A program made the translations under genes and the position numbers. This document shows, piece after piece, positions 44,679-58,043 of a stretch of DNA of 64,000 bases (positions within the stretch are counted from its first letter, which is position 1; each line of letters starts with the position of its first letter). Origin of the DNA: Streptomyces wuyuanensis. GTDB taxonomy: Bacteria > Actinomycetota > Actinomycetes > Streptomycetales > Streptomycetaceae. The notes beneath the pieces are model-generated. The model had not been told where the DNA came from, searched no databases, and saw nothing but the letters and a program-made list of their open reading frames with translations. The stretch spans positions 62,001 through 126,000 of the forward strand of contig NZ_FNHI01000017.1 in NCBI RefSeq assembly GCF_900103455.1, given 5' to 3'.

Positions 44679-45055
44679 AACGCTCCCTGGGGTTGCAGCG
44701 GCTGCTGGCTGATCATTGGCGGACCGGCCGGGGGGCTGCGCCCCGCGTCGTTCCGAGGGACAGTTTATCGGGCACTCCCGGCGACCGGACCAGCGTCTCG
44801 CACCCTGGGCTGCCAACCGTGGGCCGAATCACCCGTCCCCGGGTCGCCGGCGGCGACCGCGCGCGGCCGGAAGGACTGGTTTCGCCGGATTTGGCGCCGC
44901 CTTTGCGAGGGATGAGGAATTCATCCCGGATTCACCCGAGCCGGGCGTGTCCACCGACCCGCCCCACCGGGTGAGCACTTCGTCACACCCCGTCTCCGGG
45001 GCGGAGCCGTGTGTTCCGGTGACGGGGCCGCACGGCGGTCGCGCATCCGGACGGA
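44679..45055. other. Intergenic interval metK to coaBC
   Basis: No gene is visible. The first ~150 bases should hold the metK promoter; CGATAAACT on the minus strand near 44767 is a possible -10. A GC hairpin word GGGGC-TGC-GCCCC lies near 44733. The remainder downstream of coaBC shows no clear terminator. Confidence 0.5.
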
Positions 45056-46258
45056 TCACACCAGCCGGGCGGCCACCAGGTCCCAGACGGTGTCCGCGAG
45101 CCCTTCCTTGGGGCCGTACGGAACGGGCGTCTCACCGCCGTCCGCGGCCAGGACCACGGCCTCGTTCTCCTCGGAGCCGAAGGTCTTGCGCTCCCCCACC
45201 TCGTTGACGACGAGCAGGTCGCAGCCCTTGCGGCGCAGCTTCTCCCGGCCGTTGGCGAGCACGTCGTCGGTCTCGGCGGCGAAACCCACCACCAGTTGCC
45301 CGGGGCGGGCCCGGTCGGCGGAGATCTCCGCGAGGATGTCCGGGTTGCGCACGAGCGCGATCGGCGCCGGCTCGTGCCCGTCCTTCTTCTTGATCTTGCC
45401 CTCGGCGTACACCGCCGGGCGGAAGTCGGCGACGGCGGCGGCCATCACCACCACGTCGGCGTCGGGAGCGGCCTTCAGCACGGCCTCGCGCAGTTGCACC
45501 GCGGTGCCCACGTGGACCACGTCGACGCCGGCCGGGTCGGACATGCCGGTGTTGGCCTCGATCAGCGTCACCCGGGCCCCGCGGGCGGCAGCGGTACGGG
45601 CCAGCGCGTAGCCCTGCTTGCCGGAGGAGCGGTTCCCCAGATAGCGGACCGGGTCCAGGGGCTCACGGGTCCCGCCGGCGCTGACCACCACATGGCGGCC
45701 CGCGAGATCGGGGGCCGTCGCACCACGGGCCAGCACCCTGCGGCAGACCTCGAAGATCTCGCCGGGCTCGGGCAGCCGGCCCTTGCCCGTGTCGACACCG
45801 GTGAGCCGGCCGACGGCGGGTTCGACGACGACCGCGCCGCGGCGGCGCAGCGTCGCCACGTTCTCCTGGGTGGCGGGGTGCTCCCACATCTCGGTGTGCA
45901 TCGCGGGGGCGAAGACGACCGGGCAGCGGGCGGTGAGCAGGGTGTTCGTCAGCAGGTCGTCCGCCAGTCCGTGGGCCGCCTTGGCGAGCATGTCGGCGGT
46001 GGCCGGGGCGACGACGACGAGGTCGGCGCCCTGCCCGATCCGCACGTGCGGGACCTCGTGGACGTCCGACCAGACCTCGGTGGAGACCGGGTGCCCCGAC
46101 AGGGCCGACCAGGTCGCGGCACCGACGAACTGGAGCGCGGAGCCGGTGGGCACGACCCGGACGTCGTGTCCGGACTCGGTCAGCCGGCGCAGCAGCTCGC
46201 ACGCCTTGTAGGCGGCGATGCCGCCGCTGACACCCAGAACGACCTTCGGCTTGTCCAC
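45056..46258 (-). CDS. coaBC: Bifunctional phosphopantothenoylcysteine decarboxylase / phosphopantothenate-cysteine ligase
   Basis: 400 residues from GTG 46258, with GGGAG upstream. The CoaC flavoprotein domain (1-175) has VVLGVSGGIAAYKACELLRRL, VVAPATADMLAKAAHGLADDLL and the FAPAMHTEMWEHPATQENV substrate clamp. The CoaB ligase domain (about 185-400) has VVVSAGGTREPLDPVRYLGNRSSGKQGYALA, AAAVADFRPA and KIKKKDG. It performs two steps of coenzyme A synthesis. A 16-bp palindrome lies 24 bases above its start. Confidence 0.96.
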   Translation of the reverse strand: MDKPKVVLGVSGGIAAYKACELLRRLTESGHDVRVVPTGSALQFVGAATWSALSGHPVSTEVWSDVHEVPHVRIGQGADLVVVAPATADMLAKAAHGLADDLLTNTLLTARCPVVFAPAMHTEMWEHPATQENVATLRRRGAVVVEPAVGRLTGVDTGKGRLPEPGEIFEVCRRVLARGATAPDLAGRHVVVSAGGTREPLDPVRYLGNRSSGKQGYALARTAAARGARVTLIEANTGMSDPAGVDVVHVGTAVQLREAVLKAAPDADVVVMAAAVADFRPAVYAEGKIKKKDGHEPAPIALVRNPDILAEISADRARPGQLVVGFAAETDDVLANGREKLRRKGCDLLVVNEVGERKTFGSEENEAVVLAADGGETPVPYGPKEGLADTVWDLVAARLV

Positions 46259-46281
46259 TGCGTCTCCCGCTCCCCACCGAT

Positions 46282-46297
46282 GGCGATACGTATCGCC
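46282..46297. promoter_or_regulatory. 16-bp perfect palindrome upstream of coaBC
   Basis: GGCGATACGTATCGCC is a perfect palindrome 24 bases above the coaBC start. It stands between the rpoZ terminator and the ribosome site and is AT-richer than its surroundings. It could be an operator for a dimeric repressor at the coaBC promoter. The TATCG core resembles a -10 region. Confidence 0.5.
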
Positions 46298-46306
46298 TCT
46301 ATGACA

Positions 46307-46345
46307 CACCACAGGCCCGGCGGATGCTCCGCCGGGCCTGTGGTG
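46307..46345. terminator. Perfect 18-bp terminator after rpoZ
   Basis: Bases 46307-46324 pair perfectly with 46328-46345 over the loop TGC. It is 49 bases below the rpoZ stop and above coaBC on the same strand, so it separates gmk/rpoZ transcription from coaBC. Confidence 0.85.
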
Positions 46346-46394
46346 ACAGTGCCGCATGCTTGCCGGGACGGCCGCAGCCGGTCCCGGGCCGGGA

Positions 46395-46667
46395 CTACTG
46401 GGCCGGGCCCTCCACGGCCTCGGAGGTCAGCAGCCCCGCATTGATCTCGCGCAGGGCGATCGACAGCGGCTTCTCGTGCACGTGGGTGTCCACCAGCGGA
46501 CCGACGTACTCGAGGAGACCCTCACCGAGCTGCGAGTAGTACGCGTTGATCTGACGCGCGCGCTTGGCCGCGTAGATCACCAGGCTGTACTTCGAGTCGG
46601 TGGCCTCGAGCAGCTCGTCGATCGGCGGGTTGATGATGCCCTCGGGCGCGGTCATGGAAGAGGACAC
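46395..46667 (-). CDS. rpoZ: RNA polymerase omega subunit
   Basis: 90 residues from GTG 46667, supported by GGAAGG seven bases upstream; ATG 46655 is the alternative. Signature: PIDELLEATDSKYSLVIYAAKRARQINAYYSQL, then KPLSIALREINAGLL. Omega binds beta-prime and helps RNA polymerase assembly; in S. coelicolor its loss affects differentiation and antibiotics. It is 40 bases below gmk, the conserved partner. Confidence 0.97.
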   Translation of the reverse strand: MSSSMTAPEGIINPPIDELLEATDSKYSLVIYAAKRARQINAYYSQLGEGLLEYVGPLVDTHVHEKPLSIALREINAGLLTSEAVEGPAQ

Positions 46668-46707
46668 GCTCTAGCCTTCCGAAGAAACTACGGGGAAAAC
46701 AGAAAGA

Positions 46708-47271
46708 TCAGACAACTTCCATCAAGGCTAGCAGCTCACGCGCGACGTCCTCGACGGAGGTGTTGACCAGGGTGGTGTCGAACTCCGACTCCGCCGCCAG
46801 CTCGACCTTCGCCGCCTCGAGACGCCGCTCGATCACTTCGGGAGCCTCGGTGCCGCGGCCGGTGAGGCGGCGGACCAATTCGTCCCAGCTCGGCGGAGCC
46901 AGGAAGACCAGCTGGGAGTCCGGCATGGATTCCTTGACCTGGCGTGCGCCCTGGAGGTCGATCTCCAGGAGCACTGGTTCACCGGCCTCCAGGCGCTCCT
47001 GGACCGCACGGCGCGGAGTGCCGTAGCGGTTGCCCGCGAACTCTGCCCATTCCAGCAACTCGCCGTTGGCGACCAGCTTGTCGAACTCGTCGTCGCCGAC
47101 GAAGAAGTACTGGACACCGTGACGTTCGCCGGGGCGCGGCTTCCGGGTGGTGGCCGACACCGAGAGCCAGACCTCGGGGTGGACCTTGCGCATATGGGCG
47201 ACGACCGTGCTCTTGCCGACCCCGGAAGGGCCGGAGAGCACGGTCAGCCGCGGACGTGCCTCTGCTGCCAT
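46708..47271 (-). CDS. gmk: Guanylate kinase
   Basis: 187 residues. The P-loop is VLSGPSGVGKSTVV, and the GMP-binding region is SVSATTRKPRPGERHGVQYFFV with EWAEFAGNRYGTP and LLEIDLQGARQV. It phosphorylates GMP to GDP. It sits between mihF and rpoZ, the usual actinobacterial order. The spacing to mihF is 38 bases. Confidence 0.97.
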   Translation of the reverse strand: MAAEARPRLTVLSGPSGVGKSTVVAHMRKVHPEVWLSVSATTRKPRPGERHGVQYFFVGDDEFDKLVANGELLEWAEFAGNRYGTPRRAVQERLEAGEPVLLEIDLQGARQVKESMPDSQLVFLAPPSWDELVRRLTGRGTEAPEVIERRLEAAKVELAAESEFDTTLVNTSVEDVARELLALMEVV

Positions 47272-47309
47272 GCAGCGATTATCCAGGTTCTCGGGAGTGC
47301 CCGGGAACG

Positions 47310-47633
47310 TCAGGCGGCGCCGCCGCCGAACTCACGCTCGAGCGACGCGATCTGGTTCGAGCCGAGACCCCGCACACGGCGGCTCTCGGAGATGCCCAGT
47401 CGCTCCATGATCTGCTTGGCACGGACCTTGCCGACGCCGGGGAGCGACTCGAGCAGGGCGGAGACCTTCATCTTGCCGATGACGTTGTTCTCCTGGCCCT
47501 GCTTGATGACCTCGTGGAGGGAGGCGCCGGAGTGCTTGAGTCGATTCTTGACCTCGGCCCGCTCCCGGCGAGCCGCGGCGGCCTTTTCGAGCGCGGCTGC
47601 GCGCTGTTCAGGGGTAAGGGGCGGAAGAGCCAC
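47310..47633 (-). CDS. mihF: Actinobacterial integration host factor (sIHF/mIHF)
   Basis: 107 residues from GTG 47633 (VALPPLTPEQRAAALEKAAAARRERAEVKNRLK). The second half carries the helix-hairpin-helix DNA contact VSALLESLPGVGKVRAKQIMERLGI. In S. coelicolor this nucleoid protein affects DNA topology, chromosome condensation and sporulation. It is read upstream of gmk. The length equals what I recall for the S. coelicolor protein. Its 5-prime region is about 350 bases long. Confidence 0.96.
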   Translation of the reverse strand: MALPPLTPEQRAAALEKAAAARRERAEVKNRLKHSGASLHEVIKQGQENNVIGKMKVSALLESLPGVGKVRAKQIMERLGISESRRVRGLGSNQIASLEREFGGGAA

Positions 47634-47878
47634 GCCTACGTCACCTCGGATGTCGAACTGTCGGATACGGACCGGTGAGGAACCTAGTCGGCCCACACCA
47701 GGCGAGCAACGAACAACGCAGTGGCCGTTGCATCGCTGACTCTCGACGGAGACTAGCGGCCGAGACCGCTCCAGTCAGCGAGAACAGCGGAAAAGTCCTG
47801 GTCAGCATCGGCCGACCTGGATATTCCAGACATACCGACCCGGTTTCTGTCAAGAAAGCATCGGTCGAAGGCGCAGAT
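47634..47878. promoter_or_regulatory. mihF upstream region
   Basis: Gene-free sequence above mihF. On the minus strand a consensus -35 TTGACA (47848-47853) is present, but no convincing -10 stands 16-19 bases further; the best is TGGAAT at 19. The region is less GC rich than coding sequence, as expected of a promoter. Confidence 0.4.
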
Positions 47879-47911
47879 GAGGGCCCCGCCGAACGACTCG
47901 GCAGGGCCCTC
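47879..47911. terminator. pyrF terminator hairpin
   Basis: A 14-bp stem with one mismatch (47879-47892 with 47898-47911) encloses ACGAC, 72 bases below the pyrF stop. It ends the pyrimidine operon before the mihF promoter. Confidence 0.75.
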
Positions 47912-47983
47912 GGAGGGCCGGGCTCCGCTCCGGAGAGCCCCTCAGGGCCTCCGAACGGACTCCCGGACGTCCCTCGCGGCCGG

Positions 47984-48822
47984 TCACGCGCCGGCGACCG
48001 CCACACGGATCTCGTCGGCGAAACGCTCAGCGGCCCCGCGCAGGGCGGCGGCGTCCGGCCCGTGGCGCAGGACGCCGCGGCTGACGCTCGGCACGACGTT
48101 GCGCACGGCGGCGCCGAAGACGCCCGGCAGGTCGGCCGGAGTGGCGCCCTGGGCGCCGATGCCCGGCGCGAGCAGCGGGCCGTTGATGTCCAGGTCCACG
48201 CCCGCGTCGCCCAGCGTGGCACCGACCACGGCGCCGACCGAGCCCATCGGGTCCGCCCCGGCGTTCTCGTCCGCCATGTGGTTCAGCATGAGCTGGGCGA
48301 GCGAGCCGCCGCCGGACGCCGTGGCGCGCTGGACCTCTGCGCCCTCCGGGTTGGAGGTGAGCGCCAGGACGAACACCCCGCAGCCGCTCAGGACGGCCTG
48401 GTCGAGCGCCGGGCGCAGCGAACCGAACCCGAGGTACGGCGAGACCGTCACGGCGTCCGAGAACAGCGGCGAGTCCTTCCGGAGGAACGCCTCCGCGTAG
48501 GCGCCCATGGTGGAGCCGATGTCGCCGCGCTTGGCGTCCATCAGGACCAGCGCCCCGGCGGCCCGGGACTCCTCCACCGCCTTCTCCAGCACCGCGATCC
48601 CGCGCGAGCCGAAGCGCTCGAAGAACGCGGACTGCGGCTTGAGGACGGCGACCCGGTCGGCGAGCGCTTCGACCACCGTGCGGGTGAACCGCTCCAGGCC
48701 GTTGACGTCGTCGTTCAGCCCCCAGGCGGTGAGCAGCGAGGCGTGCGGATCGATCCCGACGCACAGCGGCCCACGGGTGTCCATGGCCTGGCGCAGGCGG
48801 GTGCCGAACGGTTCCAGAGGGC

Positions 48823-48826
<4 letters not shown>
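47984..48826 (-). CDS. pyrF: Orotidine 5-phosphate decarboxylase, type 2
   Basis: 280 residues from ATG 48826, overlapping the pyrD stop as ATGA. It is the longer actinobacterial OMP decarboxylase: LCVGIDPHASLLTAWG, VAVLKPQSAFFERFGSRG, and the catalytic VLMDAKRGDIGSTM with Asp-Lys. It makes UMP, the last step of de novo pyrimidine synthesis. It is the last gene of the pyr cluster before the hairpin. Confidence 0.97.
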
Positions 48827-49935
<1,109 letters not shown>

Positions 49936-49981
49936 CTCAGTGGTGTCCTGTGTGTCCTCACGAGGACGGTGTCCTCACGAA

Positions 49982-50010
49982 GAGGGGGACACCGGTTCGG
50001 TGTCCCCCTC
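49982..50010. terminator. 13-bp hairpin between carB and pyrD
   Basis: Bases 49982-49994 pair perfectly with 49998-50010 over GTT. It lies 8 bases below the carB stop and 46 bases above the pyrD start. It could terminate or attenuate transcription inside the pyr cluster. Confidence 0.75.
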
Positions 50011-50018
50011 GTGGGCTG

Positions 50019-53319
<3,301 letters not shown>

Positions 53320-53327
<8 letters not shown>

Positions 53328-54486
53328 GCTGGCCCTCCATCAGGGAGACGAAGCGGTCGAACAGGTATGCGGCGTCGTGCGGGCCCGCGGCCGCTTCGGG
53401 GTGGTACTGGACGCTGAAGGCCGGCTGGTCGAGCAGCTGGAGGCCCTCCACCACGTCGTCGTTGAGGCAGACGTGGGAGACCTCGGCGCGGCCGTAGGGG
53501 GTCTCGGAGACCTTGTCGAGAGGGGCGTCCACGGCGAAGCCGTGGTTGTGCGCGGTGACCTCGACCTTGCCGGTCGTACGGTCCTGCACGGGCTGGTTGA
53601 TCCCGCGGTGGCCGTACTTGAGCTTGTACGTGCCGAAGCCGAGCGCCCGCCCCAGGATCTGGTTGCCGAAGCAGATGCCGAACAGCGGAGTCCGGCGCTC
53701 CAGCACGCCCCGCATGACGGAGACGGCGTGGTCGGCGGTGGCCGGGTCACCGGGGCCGTTGGAGAAGAACACGCCGTCGGGGGCGACCGCGTACACGTCC
53801 TCGACCGTGGCGGTGGCGGGCAGTACGTGCACCTCGATGCCGCGCTCGGCCATGCGGTGCGGCGTCATGCCCTTGATGCCGAGGTCGACGGCGGCGACGG
53901 TGAACCTCGCCGAGCCGACTGGTACGGCTTCGCCGTCGGGGCCGATCGCGGGGACGACGTACGCCTCCTTCGTGGCGACCTCGGCGGAGAGATCGGCGCC
54001 CTTCATCTCGGGTGCCTGGCGGACCTCGGCTAGCATCGTGCCCTCGTCGGGCAGGGCGTTGCCGGAGAAGATTCCGACGCGCATCGCGCCGCGCTCCCGC
54101 AGGTGGCGGGTGAGGGCGCGGGTGTCGACACCGCTGATGCCGACCACGCCCTGGGCGGCGAGCTCCTCGTCGAGGGAGCGTCGGGAGCGCCAGTTCGAGG
54201 GGACGCGGGCGGGGTCGCGGACGACGTAGCCGGACACCCAGATGCGCGACGACTCGGGGTCCTCGTCGTTGACGCCGGTGTTGCCGACGTGCGGGGCGGT
54301 CATCACCACGACCTGGCGGTGGTACGACGGGTCGGTCAGGGTCTCCTGGTAGCCGGTCATGCCGGTGGAGAACACGGCCTCGCCGAAGGTCACCCCCACG
54401 GCCCCGTAGGCACGGCCGCGGAAGGTGCGGCCGTCCTCCAGGACGAGTACGGCGGGAACGCGGGTTCCCCTGGTGGAGGTCGTCAT
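53320..54486 (-). CDS. carA: Carbamoyl-phosphate synthase, small (glutaminase) subunit
   Basis: 388 residues from ATG 54486; GGAAGG lies ten bases upstream, and the start overlaps the membrane-protein stop as ATGA. The N-terminal CPSase domain has LVLEDGRTFRGRAYG and MTGYQETLTDPSY. The class I glutaminase has LFGICFGNQILGRALG (Cys), and YHPEAAAGPHD gives the His-Glu pair. It delivers ammonia to CarB. Confidence 0.97.
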
Positions 54487-55064
54487 CGTGCGGCGCCTTC
54501 CGTCGTGTCGTTCTTGGTCATGGAGTTGACTGCCTCGACCCAGGCCGAGTGCCCGGCCGCCCGGTCGGAGCGGAAGCCGGAGTCGATCAGCCGGTCGCCG
54601 TGCTCCCAGGTGACGATCAGCAGACCGCCCTCGGTCAGGACCTTCCCGGCGATGCCCTTGTCGAGGCGGGCCCCGCGCAGGGCCCCGGCCGGGATGAAGA
54701 AGTCGGCGGCCCCGGGGCGCACGACGTCGATCCCGGCGCCGGTGAGCGTCAGTTCCGCGCGGCTGCGGTTGCCGAGGCCGCGGGCGACGATGCGGTCGAG
54801 CCACTGCCCGGCGGTCGTGGAGCCGTGGTAGCGGCCGCTGAGCCGGAGCTTCGCGTCACCGGCGTCCTCGGGGGCGGTCGGCAGCTCGGGCAGCCCGGAC
54901 TGGAGCTCACCCCGCCACTTCCAGCCCTGGCGCATCAGCCAGTAGACGAGGGCGATGAAGAGCAGCAGTCCGGCGACCCAGCCGAGCCGTGCGGCCCAGT
55001 CGGTCACCTCCGCCGACTTCCGCTCGACCTCTCCGGCCGCCTGAATGATGAGTGGTGTCGTCAC
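54483..55064 (-). CDS. Membrane-anchored PH-like protein inside the pyr operon
   Basis: 193 residues from GTG 55064, overlapping pyrC as GTGA and carA as ATGA. One hydrophobic segment (WVAGLLLFIALVYWLM, about 29-45) is followed by a soluble beta-rich domain (about 75-180), with YHGSTTAGQWLDRIVARGLGNRSRAELTLTGAGIDVVRPG and LLIVTWEHGDRLIDSGFR, resembling the PH-like transporter-associated domain of actinobacterial proteins. Its role is unknown. Overlaps on both sides show it is translated strictly with the pyr enzymes. Confidence 0.85.
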   Translation of the reverse strand: MTTPLIIQAAGEVERKSAEVTDWAARLGWVAGLLLFIALVYWLMRQGWKWRGELQSGLPELPTAPEDAGDAKLRLSGRYHGSTTAGQWLDRIVARGLGNRSRAELTLTGAGIDVVRPGAADFFIPAGALRGARLDKGIAGKVLTEGGLLIVTWEHGDRLIDSGFRSDRAAGHSAWVEAVNSMTKNDTTEGAAR

Positions 55065-56347
55065 GCCAGCTTCCCGTCCATGAGCGTCGCGCGGCCCCGC
55101 AGGAACGTGTGGGTGACGCGCCCCGGCAGCTCACGGCCCTCGTAGGGCGTGTTGCGGCTGCGGGAGGCGAAGCCCGCGGGGTCCACGGTTCCACGGTATG
55201 CCGGATCGAGCAGGGTGAGGTTGGCGGGCTCACCTGCCGAGACGGGCCGGCCGTGGCCCTCCGCGCGGCCGATGCGGGCCGGCTTGTGCGACATCCGGTC
55301 GGCGACGCCCTCCCAGGTCAGCAGCCCGGTGTCGACCATCGTGTGCTGCACGACGGACAGCGCGGTCTCCAGGCCGACCATGCCCATCGCCGCCGCGGCC
55401 CACTCGCAGTCCTTGTCCTCGTGCGGGTGCGGGGCGTGGTCCGTGGCGACGATGTCGATCGTCCCGTCGGCCAGGGCCTCGCGCAGCGCCATCACGTCGC
55501 GCTCGGTGCGCAGCGGCGGGTTGACCTTGTAGACCGGGTTGTACGAGCGGACCAGCTCGTCGGTGAGCAGCAGGTGGTGCGGGGTGACCTCGGCGGTGAC
55601 GTCGATGCCGCGGGACTTGGCCCAGCGGACGATCGCGACGGAGCCGGCGGTCGACAGGTGGCAGATGTGCACACGGGAGCCGACGTGCTCGGCCAGCAGC
55701 ACGTCCCGGGCGATGATCGACTCCTCGGCGACGGCGGGCCAGCCGCCCAGGCCCAGCTCGGCGGAGACGACGCCCTCGTTCATCTGGGCACCCTCGGTGA
55801 GCCGGGGCTCCTGCGCGTGCTGCGCGACGACGCCGCCGAAGGCCTTCACGTACTCCAGCGCCCGGCGCATGATCACCGCGTCGTCGACGCACTTGCCGTC
55901 GTCGGAGAAGACGGTGACGGCGGCGGCGGAGTCGTGCATGGCGCCGAGTTCGGCGAGCTTCTTGCCCTCCAGGCCGACGGTGACGGCGCCGATGGGCTGG
56001 ACGTCGCAGTAGCCGTGCTCCCTGCCGAGCCGCCACACCTGCTCGACGACGCCGGCGGTGTCGGCCACGGGGAAGGTGTTGGCCATGGCGAACACGGCCG
56101 TGTAACCGCCGCTCGCGGCCGCGCGGGTGCCGGTGAGGACGGTCTCGGAGTCCTCACGGCCGGGCTCCCGCAGATGGGTGTGCAGGTCGACCAGACCGGG
56201 CAGCAGGATCCTGCCCTCCGCCTCGACGACGGTGGCGTCGCCGGCCTCGACCCCGGTGCCGACCTCGGCGATGGTCTCGCCGTCGATCAGTACGTCCTGT
56301 GCCGCGCCGCCCAGCACCTTCGCGCCACGGATAAGCGTCTTGCTCAT
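55061..56347 (-). CDS. pyrC: Dihydroorotase
   Basis: 428 residues of the type I (long) dihydroorotase: VDLHTHLREPGREDSETV with the metal HxH pair, AAASGGYTAVFAM, HICHLSTAGSVAIVRWAKS, TAEVTPHHLLLTDE, and TDHAPHPHEDKDCEWAAAAMG with the metal Asp. It cyclises carbamoyl aspartate. It starts 3 bases below the pyrB stop. ATG 56347 is family-typical. Confidence 0.97.
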   Translation of the reverse strand: MSKTLIRGAKVLGGAAQDVLIDGETIAEVGTGVEAGDATVVEAEGRILLPGLVDLHTHLREPGREDSETVLTGTRAAASGGYTAVFAMANTFPVADTAGVVEQVWRLGREHGYCDVQPIGAVTVGLEGKKLAELGAMHDSAAAVTVFSDDGKCVDDAVIMRRALEYVKAFGGVVAQHAQEPRLTEGAQMNEGVVSAELGLGGWPAVAEESIIARDVLLAEHVGSRVHICHLSTAGSVAIVRWAKSRGIDVTAEVTPHHLLLTDELVRSYNPVYKVNPPLRTERDVMALREALADGTIDIVATDHAPHPHEDKDCEWAAAAMGMVGLETALSVVQHTMVDTGLLTWEGVADRMSHKPARIGRAEGHGRPVSAGEPANLTLLDPAYRGTVDPAGFASRSRNTPYEGRELPGRVTHTFLRGRATLMDGKLA

Positions 56348-56350
56348 GGG

Positions 56351-57331
56351 TTACTTCGTCTCCTCGGTACGGGCGTGGGTGACGGCGGGCTCGTTGCCGC
56401 CGAGAAGCAGGTAGAGGACCGCCATGCGGGTGTGCACACCGTTGGCGACCTGTTCGATGGCGGTGCAGCGCTCGGAGTCGGCGACCTCGGCGGTGATCTC
56501 CATGCCGCGCACCATGGGGCCGGGGTGCATCACGATGGCGTGTTCGGGCATCTTCGCCATGCGGTCGCCGTCGAGGCCGTAGCGCCGCGAGTACTCGCGC
56601 TCGGTCGGGAAGAAGGCCGCGTTCATGCGCTCGCGCTGCACCCGCAGCATCATCACCGCGTCGCTCTTCGGCAGCGTGCTGTCCAGGTCGTACGAGACCT
56701 CGCAGGGCCAGTGCCCCACGCCGACCGGCAGCAGGGTGGGCGGCGCGACCAGGGTGACCTCGGCGCCGAGGGTGTGCAGCAGGTCCACGTTGGAGCGGGC
56801 GACGCGGCTGTGCAGGATGTCGCCCACGATCGTGATCCGCTTGCCCGAGAGGTCCTGTCCGATCCCGGCGTCCCGGCCGACGAGGCGGCGGCGCATGGTG
56901 AACGCGTCGAGCAGCGACTGGGTGGGGTGCTGGTGCGTGCCGTCACCGGCGTTGATGACCGCGGCGTCGATCCAGCCGGAGGTCGCGAGCCGGTAGGGGG
57001 CGCCGGAGGCGCCGTGCCGGATGACGACGGCGTCGACGCCCATCGCCTCCAGGGTCTGCGCGGTGTCCTTCAGCGACTCGCCCTTGGAGACGGACGAGCC
57101 CTTGGCGGCGAAGTTGATGACGTCCGCTGACAGCCGCTTCTCAGCCGCCTCGAAGGAGATCCGGGTCCTCGTCGAGTCCTCGAAGAAGAGGTTGACGACG
57201 GTCCGGCCGCGCAGGGTGGGCAGCTTCTTGATCGGCCGGTCGGCGACCCGGGCCATCTCCTCGGCGGTGTCGAGGATCAGGACGGCGTCGTCACGGGTGA
57301 GGTCGGCGGCCGAGATGAGGTGACGCTTCAT
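56351..57331 (-). CDS. pyrB: Aspartate carbamoyltransferase, catalytic subunit
   Basis: 326 residues from ATG 57331 (MKRHLISAADLTRDDAVLIL), with GGAG upstream. The carbamoyl phosphate site is NLFFEDSTRTRISFE. Further signatures are VVIRHGASGAPYRLA, VINAGDGTHQHPTQSLLDAFTM and ILHSRVARSNV. It joins carbamoyl phosphate and aspartate. No PyrI is present, so regulation is probably through PyrR. It lies 87 bases below pyrR. Confidence 0.97.
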   Translation of the reverse strand: MKRHLISAADLTRDDAVLILDTAEEMARVADRPIKKLPTLRGRTVVNLFFEDSTRTRISFEAAEKRLSADVINFAAKGSSVSKGESLKDTAQTLEAMGVDAVVIRHGASGAPYRLATSGWIDAAVINAGDGTHQHPTQSLLDAFTMRRRLVGRDAGIGQDLSGKRITIVGDILHSRVARSNVDLLHTLGAEVTLVAPPTLLPVGVGHWPCEVSYDLDSTLPKSDAVMMLRVQRERMNAAFFPTEREYSRRYGLDGDRMAKMPEHAIVMHPGPMVRGMEITAEVADSERCTAIEQVANGVHTRMAVLYLLLGGNEPAVTHARTEETK

Positions 57332-57418
57332 CTGGGTGTGCTCCAGGGTGTGGAGATGTGCGGGCATGCGGGCGCGCGAGCGCTGCCCGGAGGGCGGGAC
57401 GGGGGCCGTGCGGGGCTG

Positions 57419-58033
57419 CTACTGCTCGCCGGCCGGCGCGGTGTCCGCCGCCCGGCCGTCGGCCGGGGAGACCCCCGCCTCGCGCCGCTCGCCCAGCAGC
57501 ACGGCGTCGCGGCCGTCCTCCTCGGCGAGCTGGACCTTGACCGTCTCCCGCAGCGACGTCGGGAGGTTCTTGCCGACGTAGTCGGCGCGGATGGGCAGCT
57601 CCCGGTGGCCCCGGTCCACCAGGACCGCGAGCTGGACGGCGCGCGGACGGCCGATGTCGTTCAGCGCGTCGAGGGCGGCGCGGATGGTGCGCCCGGAGAA
57701 GAGCACGTCGTCGACGAGGACGACCAGGCGACCGTCGATCCCGTCGGCCGGGATGTCCGTGCGCGCGAGGGCACGGGCGGGACGGAGCCGCAGGTCGTCG
57801 CGGTACATGGTGATGTCGAGGGAGCCGACGGGGATGGTGCGGCCGGTGATCTCGGCGAGCTTGGCGGCGAGCCGGTCGGCCAGGAAGACACCGCGCGTCG
57901 GGATGCCGAGGAGCACGACGTCGTCGGCGCCCTTGGCGCGCTCGACGATCTCGTGGGCGATGCGGGTGAGTACCCGCGCGATGTCGGGGCCCTCGAGGAC
58001 GGGGCGCGCGATGTCGGAAGTGTGTGCGTCCAT
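57419..58033 (-). CDS. pyrR: PyrR bifunctional regulator / uracil phosphoribosyltransferase
   Basis: 204 residues. The PRPP motif is VVLVDDVLFSGRTIRAALDAL; DVVLLGIPTRGVFLADRLA and VGSLDITMYRDDL are typical. The C-terminal ~20 residues are an acidic Ala/Gly tail absent in short PyrR. PyrR binds UMP and the pyr mRNA leader, reducing expression. A hairpin with the PyrR-loop pattern sits directly upstream of its own ribosome site. It is divergent from bldD across 220 bases. Confidence 0.96.
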   Translation of the reverse strand: MDAHTSDIARPVLEGPDIARVLTRIAHEIVERAKGADDVVLLGIPTRGVFLADRLAAKLAEITGRTIPVGSLDITMYRDDLRLRPARALARTDIPADGIDGRLVVLVDDVLFSGRTIRAALDALNDIGRPRAVQLAVLVDRGHRELPIRADYVGKNLPTSLRETVKVQLAEEDGRDAVLLGERREAGVSPADGRAADTAPAGEQ

Positions 58034-58043
58034 ACGAAACGGA

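Noticed and set aside
44679..44830. Possible SAM riboswitch upstream of metK
   Set aside because: None of the conserved SAM-I, SAM-II or SAM-IV blocks could be recognised on the minus strand.
47848..47853. Consensus -35 TTGACA as proven mihF promoter
   Set aside because: No good -10 stands at the right distance, so it is only mentioned as a possibility in the upstream-region entry.
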